Source: Bacillota bacterium
GTDB taxonomy: Bacteria > Bacillota > Clostridia > Christensenellales > CAG-138
DNA length: 34,287 nucleotides
Assembly: GCA_023409435.1 (NCBI GenBank)
Contig: JAEYHP010000072.1
Coordinates: 1 to 34,287, forward strand
Reading direction: 5' to 3'
Shown here: positions 1 to 7,440 of the stretch, piece after piece
Numbering within the stretch: position 1 is the first letter of the stretch
Layout: every line of letters starts with the position of its first letter
The notes under the pieces: model-generated
What the model saw: only the letters and a program-made list of their open reading frames with translations
What the model was told of the DNA's origin: nothing
Databases searched by the model: none
Made by a program: the position numbers and the translations under genes

Positions 1-65
1 CGTTCCGGCGGAAACAGGCCTTTGAGACTATCCCATTGTCTTTCGCTTAATTCATGTCGTTTCAT
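1..65 (-). CDS. IS5-type transposase, N-terminal fragment cut by the window edge
   Basis: Reading the minus strand from the ATG at 65-63 gives 21 codons (MKRHELSERQW...GLFPPE) that run off the left edge. The pattern R-H-E-L-S-x-x-Q-W-x-x-L-x-x-L-x-P-P is the usual start of IS5-family DDE transposases (DUF4096 domain), which bind the element ends and catalyse cut-and-paste transposition. Only this N-terminal piece is visible, so the catalytic residues and the integrity of the gene cannot be judged. An in-frame ATG at 74 is an alternative start; neither has a strong Shine-Dalgarno site, which is common for insertion sequences. The family call rests on a short stretch and is moderately sure. Confidence 0.6.
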   Translation of the reverse strand, partial: MKRHELSERQWDSLKGLFPPE

Positions 66-124
66 GCTTCTCATTCTATCTTTGGAGCATTTTTTCTTCA
101 AGTCTTGGGTTTTAAAACAGACTC
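1..124 (-). mobile_element. Insertion sequence (IS5-type), one end
   Basis: The transposase start lies about 60 bp inside a sequence which, read on the minus strand, begins GAGTCTGTTTTAAAAC (124-109) and resembles the terminal inverted repeats of IS5-family elements. The three bases outside it (125-127, TAG) would fit the TNA target duplication of some IS5 subgroups. The other end lies outside the window, so the tip position and duplication are inferred. The element sits directly upstream of the phosphodiesterase gene and may have separated it from its original neighbour. Confidence 0.45.
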
Positions 125-212
125 TAGCGTCGTAAAGAAAAGTATGCTGCCTGTGAACACAACGGAGGAGATGAGAAAAGTCCGGTGAAAAAGAACAGCG
201 GGAGGATAAGGC

Positions 213-692
213 GTGAAAATCATTGTTTTTGCAGATTCACATACCGATGTGCCCACAATGCTGGCTGTTGTGAAGTTTGAACAACCTGATGTAATTTTGC
301 ATTTGGGAGACCATATTGCGGATGGGATCGAATTGCAGAAAAATACCGATATCAGAGTACACCTTGTGAAGGGGAATACGGATCTGGGAAGCTGCGGCAG
401 CATAGAGGCGCTTTTTACATTCGAAAACACGCGCGTATATATGACGCACGGCCATATATATAAGGTGAAAAACGGTTTGACAGAATTATGCGGCGCAGGT
501 ACGCGCAACAACGCGCATATTGTCCTCTTTGGGCATACGCACAGGCCGTTTTTAAGCCATATCGATGGCATGTGGGTTATGAATCCAGGCCGGATCGGCC
601 GCAAATTGAACGAAAGCATTCCCGCCACGTATGGAACCATTGTACTTACAGGAAGCCGAATCGAGTGCGGGATATCAGAAGTTGAGATATAG
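213..692 (+). CDS. YfcE/MJ0936-family metallophosphoesterase
   Basis: A 159-residue, single-domain calcineurin-like phosphoesterase without signal peptide, so cytoplasmic. The dinuclear metal site is complete: D8-x-H10, G32-D33, G54-N55, H79 and G107-H108-T-H110. YfcE and MJ0936 hydrolyse simple phosphodiesters in vitro; their natural substrate is unsettled. Length matches the family (about 160-185). The start is the GTG at 213, preceded by GGGAGGA at 200-206; there is no ATG near it. In many clostridia this gene follows rdgB/rph; here the sequence upstream is an insertion-sequence end, so the original operon partner may be gone. Function class is secure, substrate unknown. Confidence 0.88.
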   Translation: MKIIVFADSHTDVPTMLAVVKFEQPDVILHLGDHIADGIELQKNTDIRVHLVKGNTDLGSCGSIEALFTFENTRVYMTHGHIYKVKNGLTELCGAGTRNNAHIVLFGHTHRPFLSHIDGMWVMNPGRIGRKLNESIPATYGTIVLTGSRIECGISEVEI

Positions 693-806
693 CTGCCGGA
701 TTTTCAGTAGAAAACATGTCTGAAACAAGCGTATCGTTCACAATGGGCGGCAAACGAACTTATTATCCCTGCAACGCAGATAGGATGCATATCGTTAACA
801 ATCCGC

Positions 807-860
807 TTGACAACATTGTACGATTATCGTACTATAACGGTAGTACGATAATCGTACAAT
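807..860 (+). promoter_or_regulatory. MarR-gene promoter with two palindromic operators
   Basis: TTGACA (807-812), 17-bp spacer, TACTAT (830-835). Two copies of the odd palindrome GTACGAT-W-ATCGTAC lie at 818-832 and 843-857, centres 25 bp apart. Together with flanking bases they also form a perfect 18-bp inverted repeat (815-832 against 843-860) with a 10-bp spacer. The first operator fills the gap between -35 and -10; the second covers the predicted transcription start. This fits negative autoregulation by the MarR protein encoded just downstream. Confidence 0.8.
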
Positions 861-873
861 GTTTGGGGGAGTT

Positions 874-1311
874 ATGTATACAGATAAGATAAAAGAACTC
901 AGTGAAATTTTGCATATGCTCATAGGTCAATTCCAGAACAAAATGAAGGATAAGAAATATTTGCATATCAGCAAACTATCAACTACGGAGATCGGCATTT
1001 TACAGTTATTGCATGATTATCCGCACATAATACTCAAAGAGATTTGTGTGCGACTAAATATCCCTAAAAGCACGCTAACCAGCGCGGTAAATCGCCTTGT
1101 TAAAAAAGGTTATGTAGAGCGTGCTTCAATGAGTAACGATAAAAGGGCGTTTTCTTTGTGCATAACAGAAACGGGAACAGTTGTTCAAAAGGAACACTTG
1201 GAACTTGAACATTCTTATCTGTTACAAATACTCAATAGGTTAGATACGGCAGAAGCAGAAACTTTGCTACGTTTGCTAAAAAAATCCATCGGAGATGATA
1301 ACCATGCATAA
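874..1311 (+). CDS. MarR-family transcriptional regulator
   Basis: A 145-residue winged-helix protein. The central part (about residues 38-105) has the MarR layout: recognition helix around NIPKSTLTSAVNRLVKKGYV and a wing with the conserved D-K-R of the motif SNDKRAFSL. N- and C-terminal helices would form the dimer interface. An ATG at 859 lies inside the operator and lacks a ribosome site; the ATG at 874 follows GGGGGAG (865-871) and is preferred although the spacing is short. The gene overlaps the following SDR gene by 8 bp, so the two are co-transcribed. Expected to repress its own operon and release DNA on binding a small, probably phenolic or hydrophobic, ligand; the ligand is not predictable here. 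Confidence 0.88.
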   Translation: MYTDKIKELSEILHMLIGQFQNKMKDKKYLHISKLSTTEIGILQLLHDYPHIILKEICVRLNIPKSTLTSAVNRLVKKGYVERASMSNDKRAFSLCITETGTVVQKEHLELEHSYLLQILNRLDTAEAETLLRLLKKSIGDDNHA

Positions 1312-2083
1312 CGGCAAATGGGCATTGATTACTGGTGCGACTAGCGGTATAGGCAAAGCGTTTGCCTTTCATTTTGCACGCGAGGGTTATAACATTATTG
1401 CTGCTGGAACAAGGGTTTTACTGCTGCAGGACACCGTAAATGAGCTTATAAATAAATTCGACATAGAAGCAACAGCTTTTGTAGGCGACTTATCGGATGT
1501 GCTTGTTCAAGATAAGCTGATAGCTCTAGGCATAGAAAAACAGGCCGTTGTATTGGTTAACAACGCCGGTTTTGCGTTGAATAAATCATTTTATGAGGCT
1601 GGTTTAGAGAGTTGGCTTCAAATGAATGAATTGCACATTACCTGTACGATTAGATTGACCTTTTCCCTGTTGCCACATATGATTTCCCGCAATGAGGGAA
1701 CTGTTATCAATGTCGCCTCTGATGCTGCTTACATGATCATAAAAAAGAACGCGGTTTATTCCGGCACAAAGGCGTATATCAAACAGTTTTCACATGGCCT
1801 GTACCTTGAATTGATGGAAACAAACATATATGTACAAGCGCTATGCCCTGGTCTGACAAAGACAGATTTACACGAAAAAATGGGTATGAGTAAAGAACGC
1901 CAAAAAAACAGGGGCATTTTGCGTTGGGAGGAACCTGAGCAGGTAGTTGTACAATCGGTAAAAGCTATGAAAAAAAATAAAGCGATATGTATAAGCGGAT
2001 GGTCTACGAAATTGCTGATTTTCCTAACGTCCTGCATGCCTCAATCACTCTATCATCGCATGATCAATTCAGCTTTTAAGTAA
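1304..2083 (+). CDS. SDR-family NAD(P)-dependent oxidoreductase
   Basis: A 259-residue classical short-chain dehydrogenase/reductase. The Rossmann motif TGATSGIG is at residues 10-17, NNAG at about 86-89, the catalytic Ser near 139 and YxxxK at Y152/K156, followed by CPGLTKT. An Arg at the end of the second strand (GTR, about 36-38) hints at NADP preference. The product resembles the DltE/YqjQ-like group of general SDRs with unknown substrates. The start ATG at 1304 has GGAGA at 1291-1295; the in-frame ATG at 1295 would overlap that site. It overlaps marR, so it is probably the main target of that repressor, perhaps for detoxifying a reactive carbonyl compound (inference). Confidence 0.85.
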   Translation: MHNGKWALITGATSGIGKAFAFHFAREGYNIIAAGTRVLLLQDTVNELINKFDIEATAFVGDLSDVLVQDKLIALGIEKQAVVLVNNAGFALNKSFYEAGLESWLQMNELHITCTIRLTFSLLPHMISRNEGTVINVASDAAYMIIKKNAVYSGTKAYIKQFSHGLYLELMETNIYVQALCPGLTKTDLHEKMGMSKERQKNRGILRWEEPEQVVVQSVKAMKKNKAICISGWSTKLLIFLTSCMPQSLYHRMINSAFK

Positions 2084-2163
2084 AATAGTATTGCAACTGT
2101 ATTTTTCTATAATAACTTAACTAAAGCCGCTGTTCCTATTGAACACATCAATAGAAGAAAGAA

Positions 2164-2188
2164 TGGCGTAGCTTTTTACGCTACGCCA
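2164..2188. terminator. Hairpin between convergent genes
   Basis: Arms TGGCGTAG (2164-2171) and CTACGCCA (2181-2188) with a 9-base loop lie between the SDR gene (+) and the MgtC gene (-). There is no clear T-run on either strand, so it is a weak candidate for a shared terminator. Confidence 0.45.
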
Positions 2189-2246
2189 CACTCTGTTATA
2201 ATGTATTTTATGGATGAATTTCATTTGAAATTTCTTAATTATATCG

Positions 2247-2963
2247 CTATATATTGATTGCCCGTATCCGCTCAATGCCCTTGCATTTGGACAGATCCTC
2301 TATGATATCCGAGTAGTCAATGTCTTTGGGAATCTCGATGGTATACAGATGCGTGTATGTGCTCTTTCCGTTGGAGAAGGTCGCGTCATGCTCCACATCC
2401 TTGACGCGGATGTTCTTTTCTTTAAAATATCCGCTGATAAACGCCTCCGTTTCTTTGGGTGCATCCTGCTGGATTTCAAGGCGTTTTAAAACGGGCATGT
2501 GTATGACCTTTTTCAAAAGCGTAAGCACCACGATAATGGAACAGAATCCGGCCACTGTGATTGCGTAATACCCCATTCCAATCGCAAGCCCAAGACCTGC
2601 GACCGCCCAAAGCGAGGCTGCCGTCGTGAGCCCCATGATGGACCGCTTTGTTACGATGATTGTTCCCGCGCCTAAAAACCCGATGCCGCTTACCACCTGC
2701 GCGATCAGCCGGGCGGGATCAGAGCGGATGATTTCGGACAAATCCGGGTGCGTGATCGCGATCGTGAGGGACTCGACTTCAATTTGCTTCTGGATCAGTG
2801 CGACCAAAGTCGCGCCCACACAAACCAGGATATGTGTCCTTAAACCCGCGGGCCTATGCTTGAACTGCCTGTCATATCCGATAAATCCTGAGCAAACAAT
2901 CGCAAGCGCCAGACGTATGATGATTTCTACAATTGTTAATTCGGTCAATTTGATCACTCCCAT
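2247..2963 (-). CDS. MgtC/SapB-family membrane protein
   Basis: A 238-residue protein. The N-terminal half has several hydrophobic helices with the family signatures: GFIGYDRQ followed by RPAGLRTHILVCVGA, then DPARLIAQVVSGIGFLGAG and GLTTAASLWAVAGLGLA. The C-terminal part (about 155-238) is a soluble ACT-like domain ending in ERIRAINI. MgtC proteins act in adaptation to low magnesium, acid and intracellular life by inhibiting F-type ATP synthase and affecting phosphate uptake; the role of Firmicute members is poorly known. The ATG at 2963 overlaps the stop of the upstream ABC permease (TAATG), so translation is coupled. An in-frame ATG at 2984 lies inside the permease gene and has no obvious ribosome site. 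Confidence 0.9.
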   Translation of the reverse strand: MGVIKLTELTIVEIIIRLALAIVCSGFIGYDRQFKHRPAGLRTHILVCVGATLVALIQKQIEVESLTIAITHPDLSEIIRSDPARLIAQVVSGIGFLGAGTIIVTKRSIMGLTTAASLWAVAGLGLAIGMGYYAITVAGFCSIIVVLTLLKKVIHMPVLKRLEIQQDAPKETEAFISGYFKEKNIRVKDVEHDATFSNGKSTYTHLYTIEIPKDIDYSDIIEDLSKCKGIERIRAINI

Positions 2964-3820
2964 TATAGGCCTGTTTTTTCCCACTCTTGTTCTTTGAGGT
3001 TGGTATATAAGTATACGATGGCGGATATGGAGGAGAACACGAATATGACCACCGACAGCGCCGCCGACAGCTCATAATCCATGTTCGTGGAGAATTGCTT
3101 ACGCAAGTATACGCCCAGCATCATCGGATGGTTGGGGCCGATCAAGTAGGGTGTCGTGAAGGAACTGATATTTGTCATAAATATAAACGTCATGGCGATC
3201 ATGACGTCCTTAAAAGACAGGGGCAATATCATTTTGAAGAACACATGCAGCTTGCTTGCCCCTGCGTCGCGCGCGCTTTCTACGATAGAATCGGATATGC
3301 TAGAAAGCGCAGCCACGATGATCATCGTGGCGAACGCGATGTTGAACCACAGATTCATCAGTATGATGCCGTTTGCGTTAAACAGAAGCCCAGGCTTGAA
3401 GTTTGCGCCAAACAGCTGCGAAACGCGGTTGAGAAACCCCGAATCGCGTACGACCGTGATAAGGGCGTAAATGGCCACCAGCTGCGGCACGAAACGCGGC
3501 AGCAGGTAGATGGTGCCGATGAAACGGCTGATCTTGGAGTCTGTAAAACGCAGATACAGCGCAAGCAAATAGGAGATGGCAATTGCAAGCACGACGGTGA
3601 CCACAGTGACCCATACCGTATAGATGATATTGTCCACCGCTATTCTATCTGTAAACAAAAACTTGTAATGTTCCAATGTAAACCCGCTGCCATCCGCCTT
3701 TTGAAAGCTCTTGAACACCGTGTTGAGCATGGGGTAAGCCACGATTCCCACGGAGAGAAGCAGCGAAGGCAGCAGCATCGCCGTGATAAAAAGATTGGTC
3801 TTCCATGTGCGCTTGTTCAT
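2963..3820 (-). CDS. ABC transporter permease (PotB-like)
   Basis: A 285-residue integral membrane protein with about six transmembrane helices and the MetI-type permease fold. The EAA coupling loop is visible as ESARDAGASKLHVFFKMILP around residues 180-200, followed by SFTTPYLIG as in spermidine/putrescine- and iron-type importers. AAGGAG lies 8 bp before the ATG at 3820. It would pair with the other permease at 6515-7354 to form a heterodimeric channel driven by the ATPase at 5506-6486. It is separated from the binding-protein gene by 233 bp rich in hairpins, so its level may be set well below that of the binding protein. The last base of its stop codon overlaps the start of mgtC. Confidence 0.9.
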   Translation of the reverse strand: MNKRTWKTNLFITAMLLPSLLLSVGIVAYPMLNTVFKSFQKADGSGFTLEHYKFLFTDRIAVDNIIYTVWVTVVTVVLAIAISYLLALYLRFTDSKISRFIGTIYLLPRFVPQLVAIYALITVVRDSGFLNRVSQLFGANFKPGLLFNANGIILMNLWFNIAFATMIIVAALSSISDSIVESARDAGASKLHVFFKMILPLSFKDVMIAMTFIFMTNISSFTTPYLIGPNHPMMLGVYLRKQFSTNMDYELSAALSVVIFVFSSISAIVYLYTNLKEQEWEKTGL

Positions 3821-3841
3821 GCCGTAGTCTCCTTCTGTTGA

Positions 3842-4050
3842 CCGTATACAAAATCTTGAAAAAAGATTTTGTATACGGATTTCCTGTAGGTTAAAATACC
3901 GCTACGGCGGTATTTTTTCTGCCGATTTGACGCGCATGTCGTCAAATCGGATTGCACGCAGGGGATTGCGATCCCCTACACCCCTGGGGGGAAAGGATAC
4001 TTGGGGGCGGGCGCGGCATGGGCCGCACCCGCTCCTGTACATTCCTGTAG
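3842..4050. repeat. Cluster of at least four perfect stem-loops inside the transporter operon
   Basis: Perfect inverted repeats follow one another: 16-bp arms 3842-3857/3863-3878 (5-base loop), 10-bp arms 3893-3902/3907-3916 (loop TACG, T-rich flank), 10-bp arms 3922-3931/3941-3950, and 7-bp arms 3960-3966/3971-3977. GC-rich partial palindromes continue to about 4040. No open reading frame with a ribosome site is present. In the mRNA these would fold between the binding-protein and permease genes, a usual place for partial terminators or stabilising hairpins that raise binding-protein dose. They may also be an inserted palindromic repeat family. Confidence 0.7.
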
Positions 4051-4053
4051 GAA

Positions 4054-5277
4054 TTAACCGATTGTGCCGATGTCAACGGCCCACTGCTCTTCAATTTGCT
4101 TCGACAGGTCGCCCAGCGAAATGATGGAGAAATTGGAGACGTCTATGCCGGCAACGACATCGGTCTTGTCGCTGTCGAGATGGGCAAGGGGTATGACAGG
4201 TACCGCATACATGATCTCAAGGCAGAGCAGCTGTGCTTCGGGGCTGATCATGAAGTTCATGAAGTCATAGCACGCTTCCGCATTGGAGCCGATGCTGGGC
4301 ATGGCCAGCACCACGTCGGTACCGCTGAGCGCCTGGTCAAGCTGGTAGATCTTTACGGTTTCCGGCAAGGTACCCTGCGCGATGTTGGAAAGTACCTGGT
4401 CTGCCCATGCGGGGATGATATCCACTTCTTTGTTGATCAAGAGGTCCAAAGTTCCCTGGTTCTTGTTGGGGTATACGACGGAACCGCCGGACTTGTACAG
4501 GTAGGGATGGATTTCCTTGAGCCATTCGAAGCCGGGACCCCAGCTGTCCTTCCACTTCGGGTCGGTGGAGGTCTTGGCCTCTACGGGCAGATCCTTGTAC
4601 AGGGCCGTATTGACAAAGCCGTTGCCTGCGCCGCCGGTGCCGGGTACGTTATAGGAGAACCTGCCGGGATTGGCCTTGATCCACTCGGTCAGCTCAGCCC
4701 AGGTCTTGGGCGGTTCGGGAACGCGGGCACTATCGTACGCGAACACCACCGTGGTTCCGCGATACGGCACAACCTTCGTGTTGTCGTACGCAGATTTGAT
4801 CAGTACATTGGCGTAATTGGGGATCTTGCTGAAATCGATCGGCGCAAACAGGTCTTCGCTGCCCGCGGCCGCAACATACTGCGCGAGCCCCGTGCTGTTT
4901 TCGGCAATGATGTCAAAGCCGGCGTCCTTCTGGCCGGTCTTATAGGCGGCGCCCAGACGGTCGTAAAGCTGCGTGTCGCCGGTACCGGAGAGCAGGAACT
5001 GGAGCTCCACAACGGCCTTTGCATCCGCTTTCGCGTTGTAGGCCGCGATAGCCGCCGTAAAGAGGTCGGACACGTTCTGAGAACCGGTTGCCCAAAGCGT
5101 GATCTTGGGTTTTTCAGCGGGTGCTGCGGGTTCGGCGGGCGCTGCGGGTTCAGGCGCCTTGGTTGCTGCGGGTTCTGCAGGCGCAGGCGCTGCGGGTTGG
5201 TTCGGCGTGCAGCCTGAGAGCGCCGATATCAATAGGCACATGACGAGAAACAGGACAAATGAACGCTTGAGTTTCAC
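4054..5277 (-). CDS. ABC transporter substrate-binding lipoprotein
   Basis: A 407-residue extracellular solute-binding protein. It has a lipoprotein signal peptide with lipobox LSGC (Cys23), then an Ala/Pro/Glu-rich linker (about 24-56) built of repeated PAAPAEP-like units, then a two-lobe binding domain starting KITLWATGSQN. The fold class is that of type-2 binding proteins for spermidine, iron, thiamine or phosphonate-type ligands (PotD/FbpA/YnjB-like); the ligand cannot be read from the sequence. GTG start at 5277 with GGAGGAGAG 4-5 bp upstream. It lies between the ATPase gene and the second permease gene. Neighbouring phosphodiesterase and kinase genes suggest a phosphodiester of a sugar or polyol as ligand (inference). 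Confidence 0.9.
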   Translation of the reverse strand: MKLKRSFVLFLVMCLLISALSGCTPNQPAAPAPAEPAATKAPEPAAPAEPAAPAEKPKITLWATGSQNVSDLFTAAIAAYNAKADAKAVVELQFLLSGTGDTQLYDRLGAAYKTGQKDAGFDIIAENSTGLAQYVAAAGSEDLFAPIDFSKIPNYANVLIKSAYDNTKVVPYRGTTVVFAYDSARVPEPPKTWAELTEWIKANPGRFSYNVPGTGGAGNGFVNTALYKDLPVEAKTSTDPKWKDSWGPGFEWLKEIHPYLYKSGGSVVYPNKNQGTLDLLINKEVDIIPAWADQVLSNIAQGTLPETVKIYQLDQALSGTDVVLAMPSIGSNAEACYDFMNFMISPEAQLLCLEIMYAVPVIPLAHLDSDKTDVVAGIDVSNFSIISLGDLSKQIEEQWAVDIGTIG

Positions 5278-5313
5278 TGATCTCTCCTCCTTGTTTTTTA
5301 TGAGGAAGGGCTA

Positions 5314-5470
5314 TGGGCTGTTTGAAAACCAACGCAATTGTCTATTTTGATAAAACGGGCTGCAACTTCGTTAAAAATCCTCGGAATACCTCCAGTATTC
5401 CTGCGGTTTTTGCCTTGTTTCGCTCTATTTTCCTCAAAATATCCGGCATTTTTGAGTTTTCAAACACGCC
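5314..5470. repeat. MITE-like intergenic repeat with terminal inverted repeats
   Basis: A 157-bp stretch between the ATPase and binding-protein genes is bounded by GGCTGTTTGAAAACC (5314-5328) and, inverted, GTTTTCAAACACGCC (5456-5470). It contains an inner palindrome around GGAATACC/GTATTCC (near 5383-5402) and is more AT-rich than its surroundings. It has no coding potential with a ribosome site. The shape is that of a miniature inverted-repeat element or a folded RNA within the operon transcript. Similar short elements occur in clostridial genomes as I remember them, but no second copy is in this window. Confidence 0.5.
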
Positions 5471-5505
5471 TTGGCCCCTCTTCTGCAAAATTTGATGCAG
5501 GACGT

Positions 5506-6486
5506 TTACCCCTTGGCTCCGGCGTCATAATGATGCACGCCGGTAAAGCAGAGCGCGACCTCGTCGCCGCGTTTATACTGCTCCGCCTCTTCGGCGGAGA
5601 TAAATGTCTTGACAATGCCGCTGTCGGTATCCACGGTCATTTCGATATAATGGCCCAATACCATGATGGTGCGCACATAGCCGTCAAGCTCGCCGCCTTT
5701 GCCCTTTTCCACGGTTATGTTCTCAGGCCGCACCGCCTTTATGGAGCCGTCCTTTTGGGCAATGAAATTCATTTCCCCGATAAAGTCCGCCACATAGCGG
5801 CTACATGGCCGGTTATAGATATCCTGCGGGGCGCCGACCTGCTCAAAGCTGCCTTTGTTCATGACCACGATGCGGTCCGAAAGCGCCATGGCCTCCTCCT
5901 GATCGTGCGTGACGAATACGACGGTGATATTGAGGTCGGTCTGGATCTTGCGCAATTCTTCGCGCATTTGGGAACGAATCTTTGCGTCTAACGCCGAAAA
6001 CGGCTCGTCAAGCAGCAGCACGTCGGGCTGCAAAAGCAAGGAGCGGCCTATGGCGATGCGCTGCTGCTGCCCGCCCGACATCTGGCCGGGGAATTTCTTA
6101 TCCGTCCCGGGCATTTTGATAAGCTCCAGCATCTCCATGATGCGCCGTTTGCGTTCTTCTTTGGGAACTTTTCGAAGCTTCAGGCCGAAGGCCATGTTTT
6201 CAAACACCGTCATATGCGGCCAGAGGTTATAGCTTTGGAACACCATAGCGGTCGGCCGTTTTTCGGGCGGCAGGAAGGTAACGTCCTTATTGTCTATGAG
6301 TATCTGCCCGGAAGTCGGCTGCAAAAAACCGCCGACGGTACGCAGTATGGTCGTTTTTCCGCATCCCGACGGGCCAAGGAGCGTCACGAGCTCGCCTTTG
6401 TCCACGTTCAGGTTGATATTTTTTACGCCGTCGCCGTTTTTGTAGAGCATGGTCAGGTCGCGTATTGCAAGCTTTGTATTGCCCAT
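5506..6486 (-). CDS. ABC transporter ATP-binding protein (PotA-like)
   Basis: A 326-residue ATPase. Walker A GPSGCGKTT (38-46), Q-loop FQSYNLWP (83-90), signature SGGQQQR (about 137-143), Walker B LLLDEP (157-162) and the switch His in VTHDQEEAM (His194) are all intact. The C-terminal part (about 235-326) is a TOBE-type domain with VRPENI, placing it in the spermidine/iron/sugar-phosphate (CUT1-like) importer ATPases. AGGAGG precedes the ATG at 6486. It is the only ATPase in the operon and should power both permeases as a homodimer. The TOBE domain could sense intracellular substrate or a regulator, but this is unproven. Confidence 0.93.
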   Translation of the reverse strand: MGNTKLAIRDLTMLYKNGDGVKNINLNVDKGELVTLLGPSGCGKTTILRTVGGFLQPTSGQILIDNKDVTFLPPEKRPTAMVFQSYNLWPHMTVFENMAFGLKLRKVPKEERKRRIMEMLELIKMPGTDKKFPGQMSGGQQQRIAIGRSLLLQPDVLLLDEPFSALDAKIRSQMREELRKIQTDLNITVVFVTHDQEEAMALSDRIVVMNKGSFEQVGAPQDIYNRPCSRYVADFIGEMNFIAQKDGSIKAVRPENITVEKGKGGELDGYVRTIMVLGHYIEMTVDTDSGIVKTFISAEEAEQYKRGDEVALCFTGVHHYDAGAKG

Positions 6487-6514
6487 TGGTTTTTCCTCCT
6501 GTTAAGTACGGGTG

Positions 6515-7354
6515 TCAGCTCATTTTATAGCCTTTGGAAAGCGTATCGGCGCCCACGTACTTGCGCATGAGCAACAGCAACAGCAGGTTGGGTATGATCA
6601 GTATCAGCGCGAACACCGCGCCCGCTGTCGCCGGATAATCCAATATAACGCCGTACATTTCCACCGTCATCGTGCGGTAGGTGGGCAGCCCCACCAGGAG
6701 CGTGCCCTGGTTTTCACCCAGGGACGCGATAAAGGCAAACATGGCCGCCACCGCGATCCCCGGCCAGGCCATGGGAAGCGTGACATGGAAGAATGTGCGC
6801 AAGGGGCCCGCGCCCGCGTCGCGCGCGGCTTCCTCCTGCTGGCGCGGAATACCGCGGAATGCGCCGGCCGGGAGCCAGATCATCATCATCATGCCGCCCA
6901 GCAGGTGGATGATGAGTACGCCGGTAAACGTCCCCATCAGCCCGATTTTGTAAAAGATAATGCCCAATGCCGTGAAGATACCAATTCTGGGGAACGCGTT
7001 GCCCAGCAGGAACGAGAACATGACTGCCCTGCGCCCCGGGAAATCATACCTTGCGAGCGCGTAAGCCGCGGGAATGCAAATGACCATGGACAACGCGGTG
7101 GAGACCGCGGCAATCAAAAAGGAAAGCGAAATGGAACTGACCAGGGTGGGCTGCTTTAACACATACTCCCACCATTTGAAGCCAAATTCCTGCGGAACCA
7201 CCGCCGGCACCTCATACTTGTTGGCAAAAGCCAGCATGGACAGATGCACCAGGGGACCATAAAAAAACAAAATAAAGCCGATCAGTATCAGAATTTCCAT
7301 GAATTTTTTGCGGCCCATCTGATGAAACCAGCGTCTCGGGCTCAAATATTTCAT
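6515..7354 (-). CDS. ABC transporter permease (PotC-like)
   Basis: A 279-residue MetI-type permease with about six transmembrane helices and an EAA loop EEAARDAGAGPLRTFFHVTLP around residues 165-185. It is the likely partner of the permease at 2963-3820. The ATG at 7354 follows AAAGGG (7365-7370) with 8-10 bp spacing and is preferred to the in-frame GTG at 7363, which is too close to that site. The stop lies 28 bp before the ATPase gene, so the two are in one transcript. Confidence 0.9.
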   Translation of the reverse strand: MKYLSPRRWFHQMGRKKFMEILILIGFILFFYGPLVHLSMLAFANKYEVPAVVPQEFGFKWWEYVLKQPTLVSSISLSFLIAAVSTALSMVICIPAAYALARYDFPGRRAVMFSFLLGNAFPRIGIFTALGIIFYKIGLMGTFTGVLIIHLLGGMMMMIWLPAGAFRGIPRQQEEAARDAGAGPLRTFFHVTLPMAWPGIAVAAMFAFIASLGENQGTLLVGLPTYRTMTVEMYGVILDYPATAGAVFALILIIPNLLLLLLMRKYVGADTLSKGYKMS

Positions 7355-7440
7355 GTGCTTCACCCTTTCTTATTGGTATCCGGGGCTGTATCAAGAGCGC
7401 TCAATACGCGAAAAGAGAGTGGTCAACCGCTTGTGCGCGG

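Noticed and set aside
129..188. C-terminal fragment of an rdgB-like gene before yfcE
   Set aside because: An open stretch ends in TGA at 186-188, but the residues do not match the expected RdgB tail.
4096..5217. 373-codon open frame opposite the binding-protein gene
   Set aside because: Antisense shadow of a well-supported lipoprotein gene; Gly/Arg-rich low-complexity end mirrors the Ala/Pro linker.
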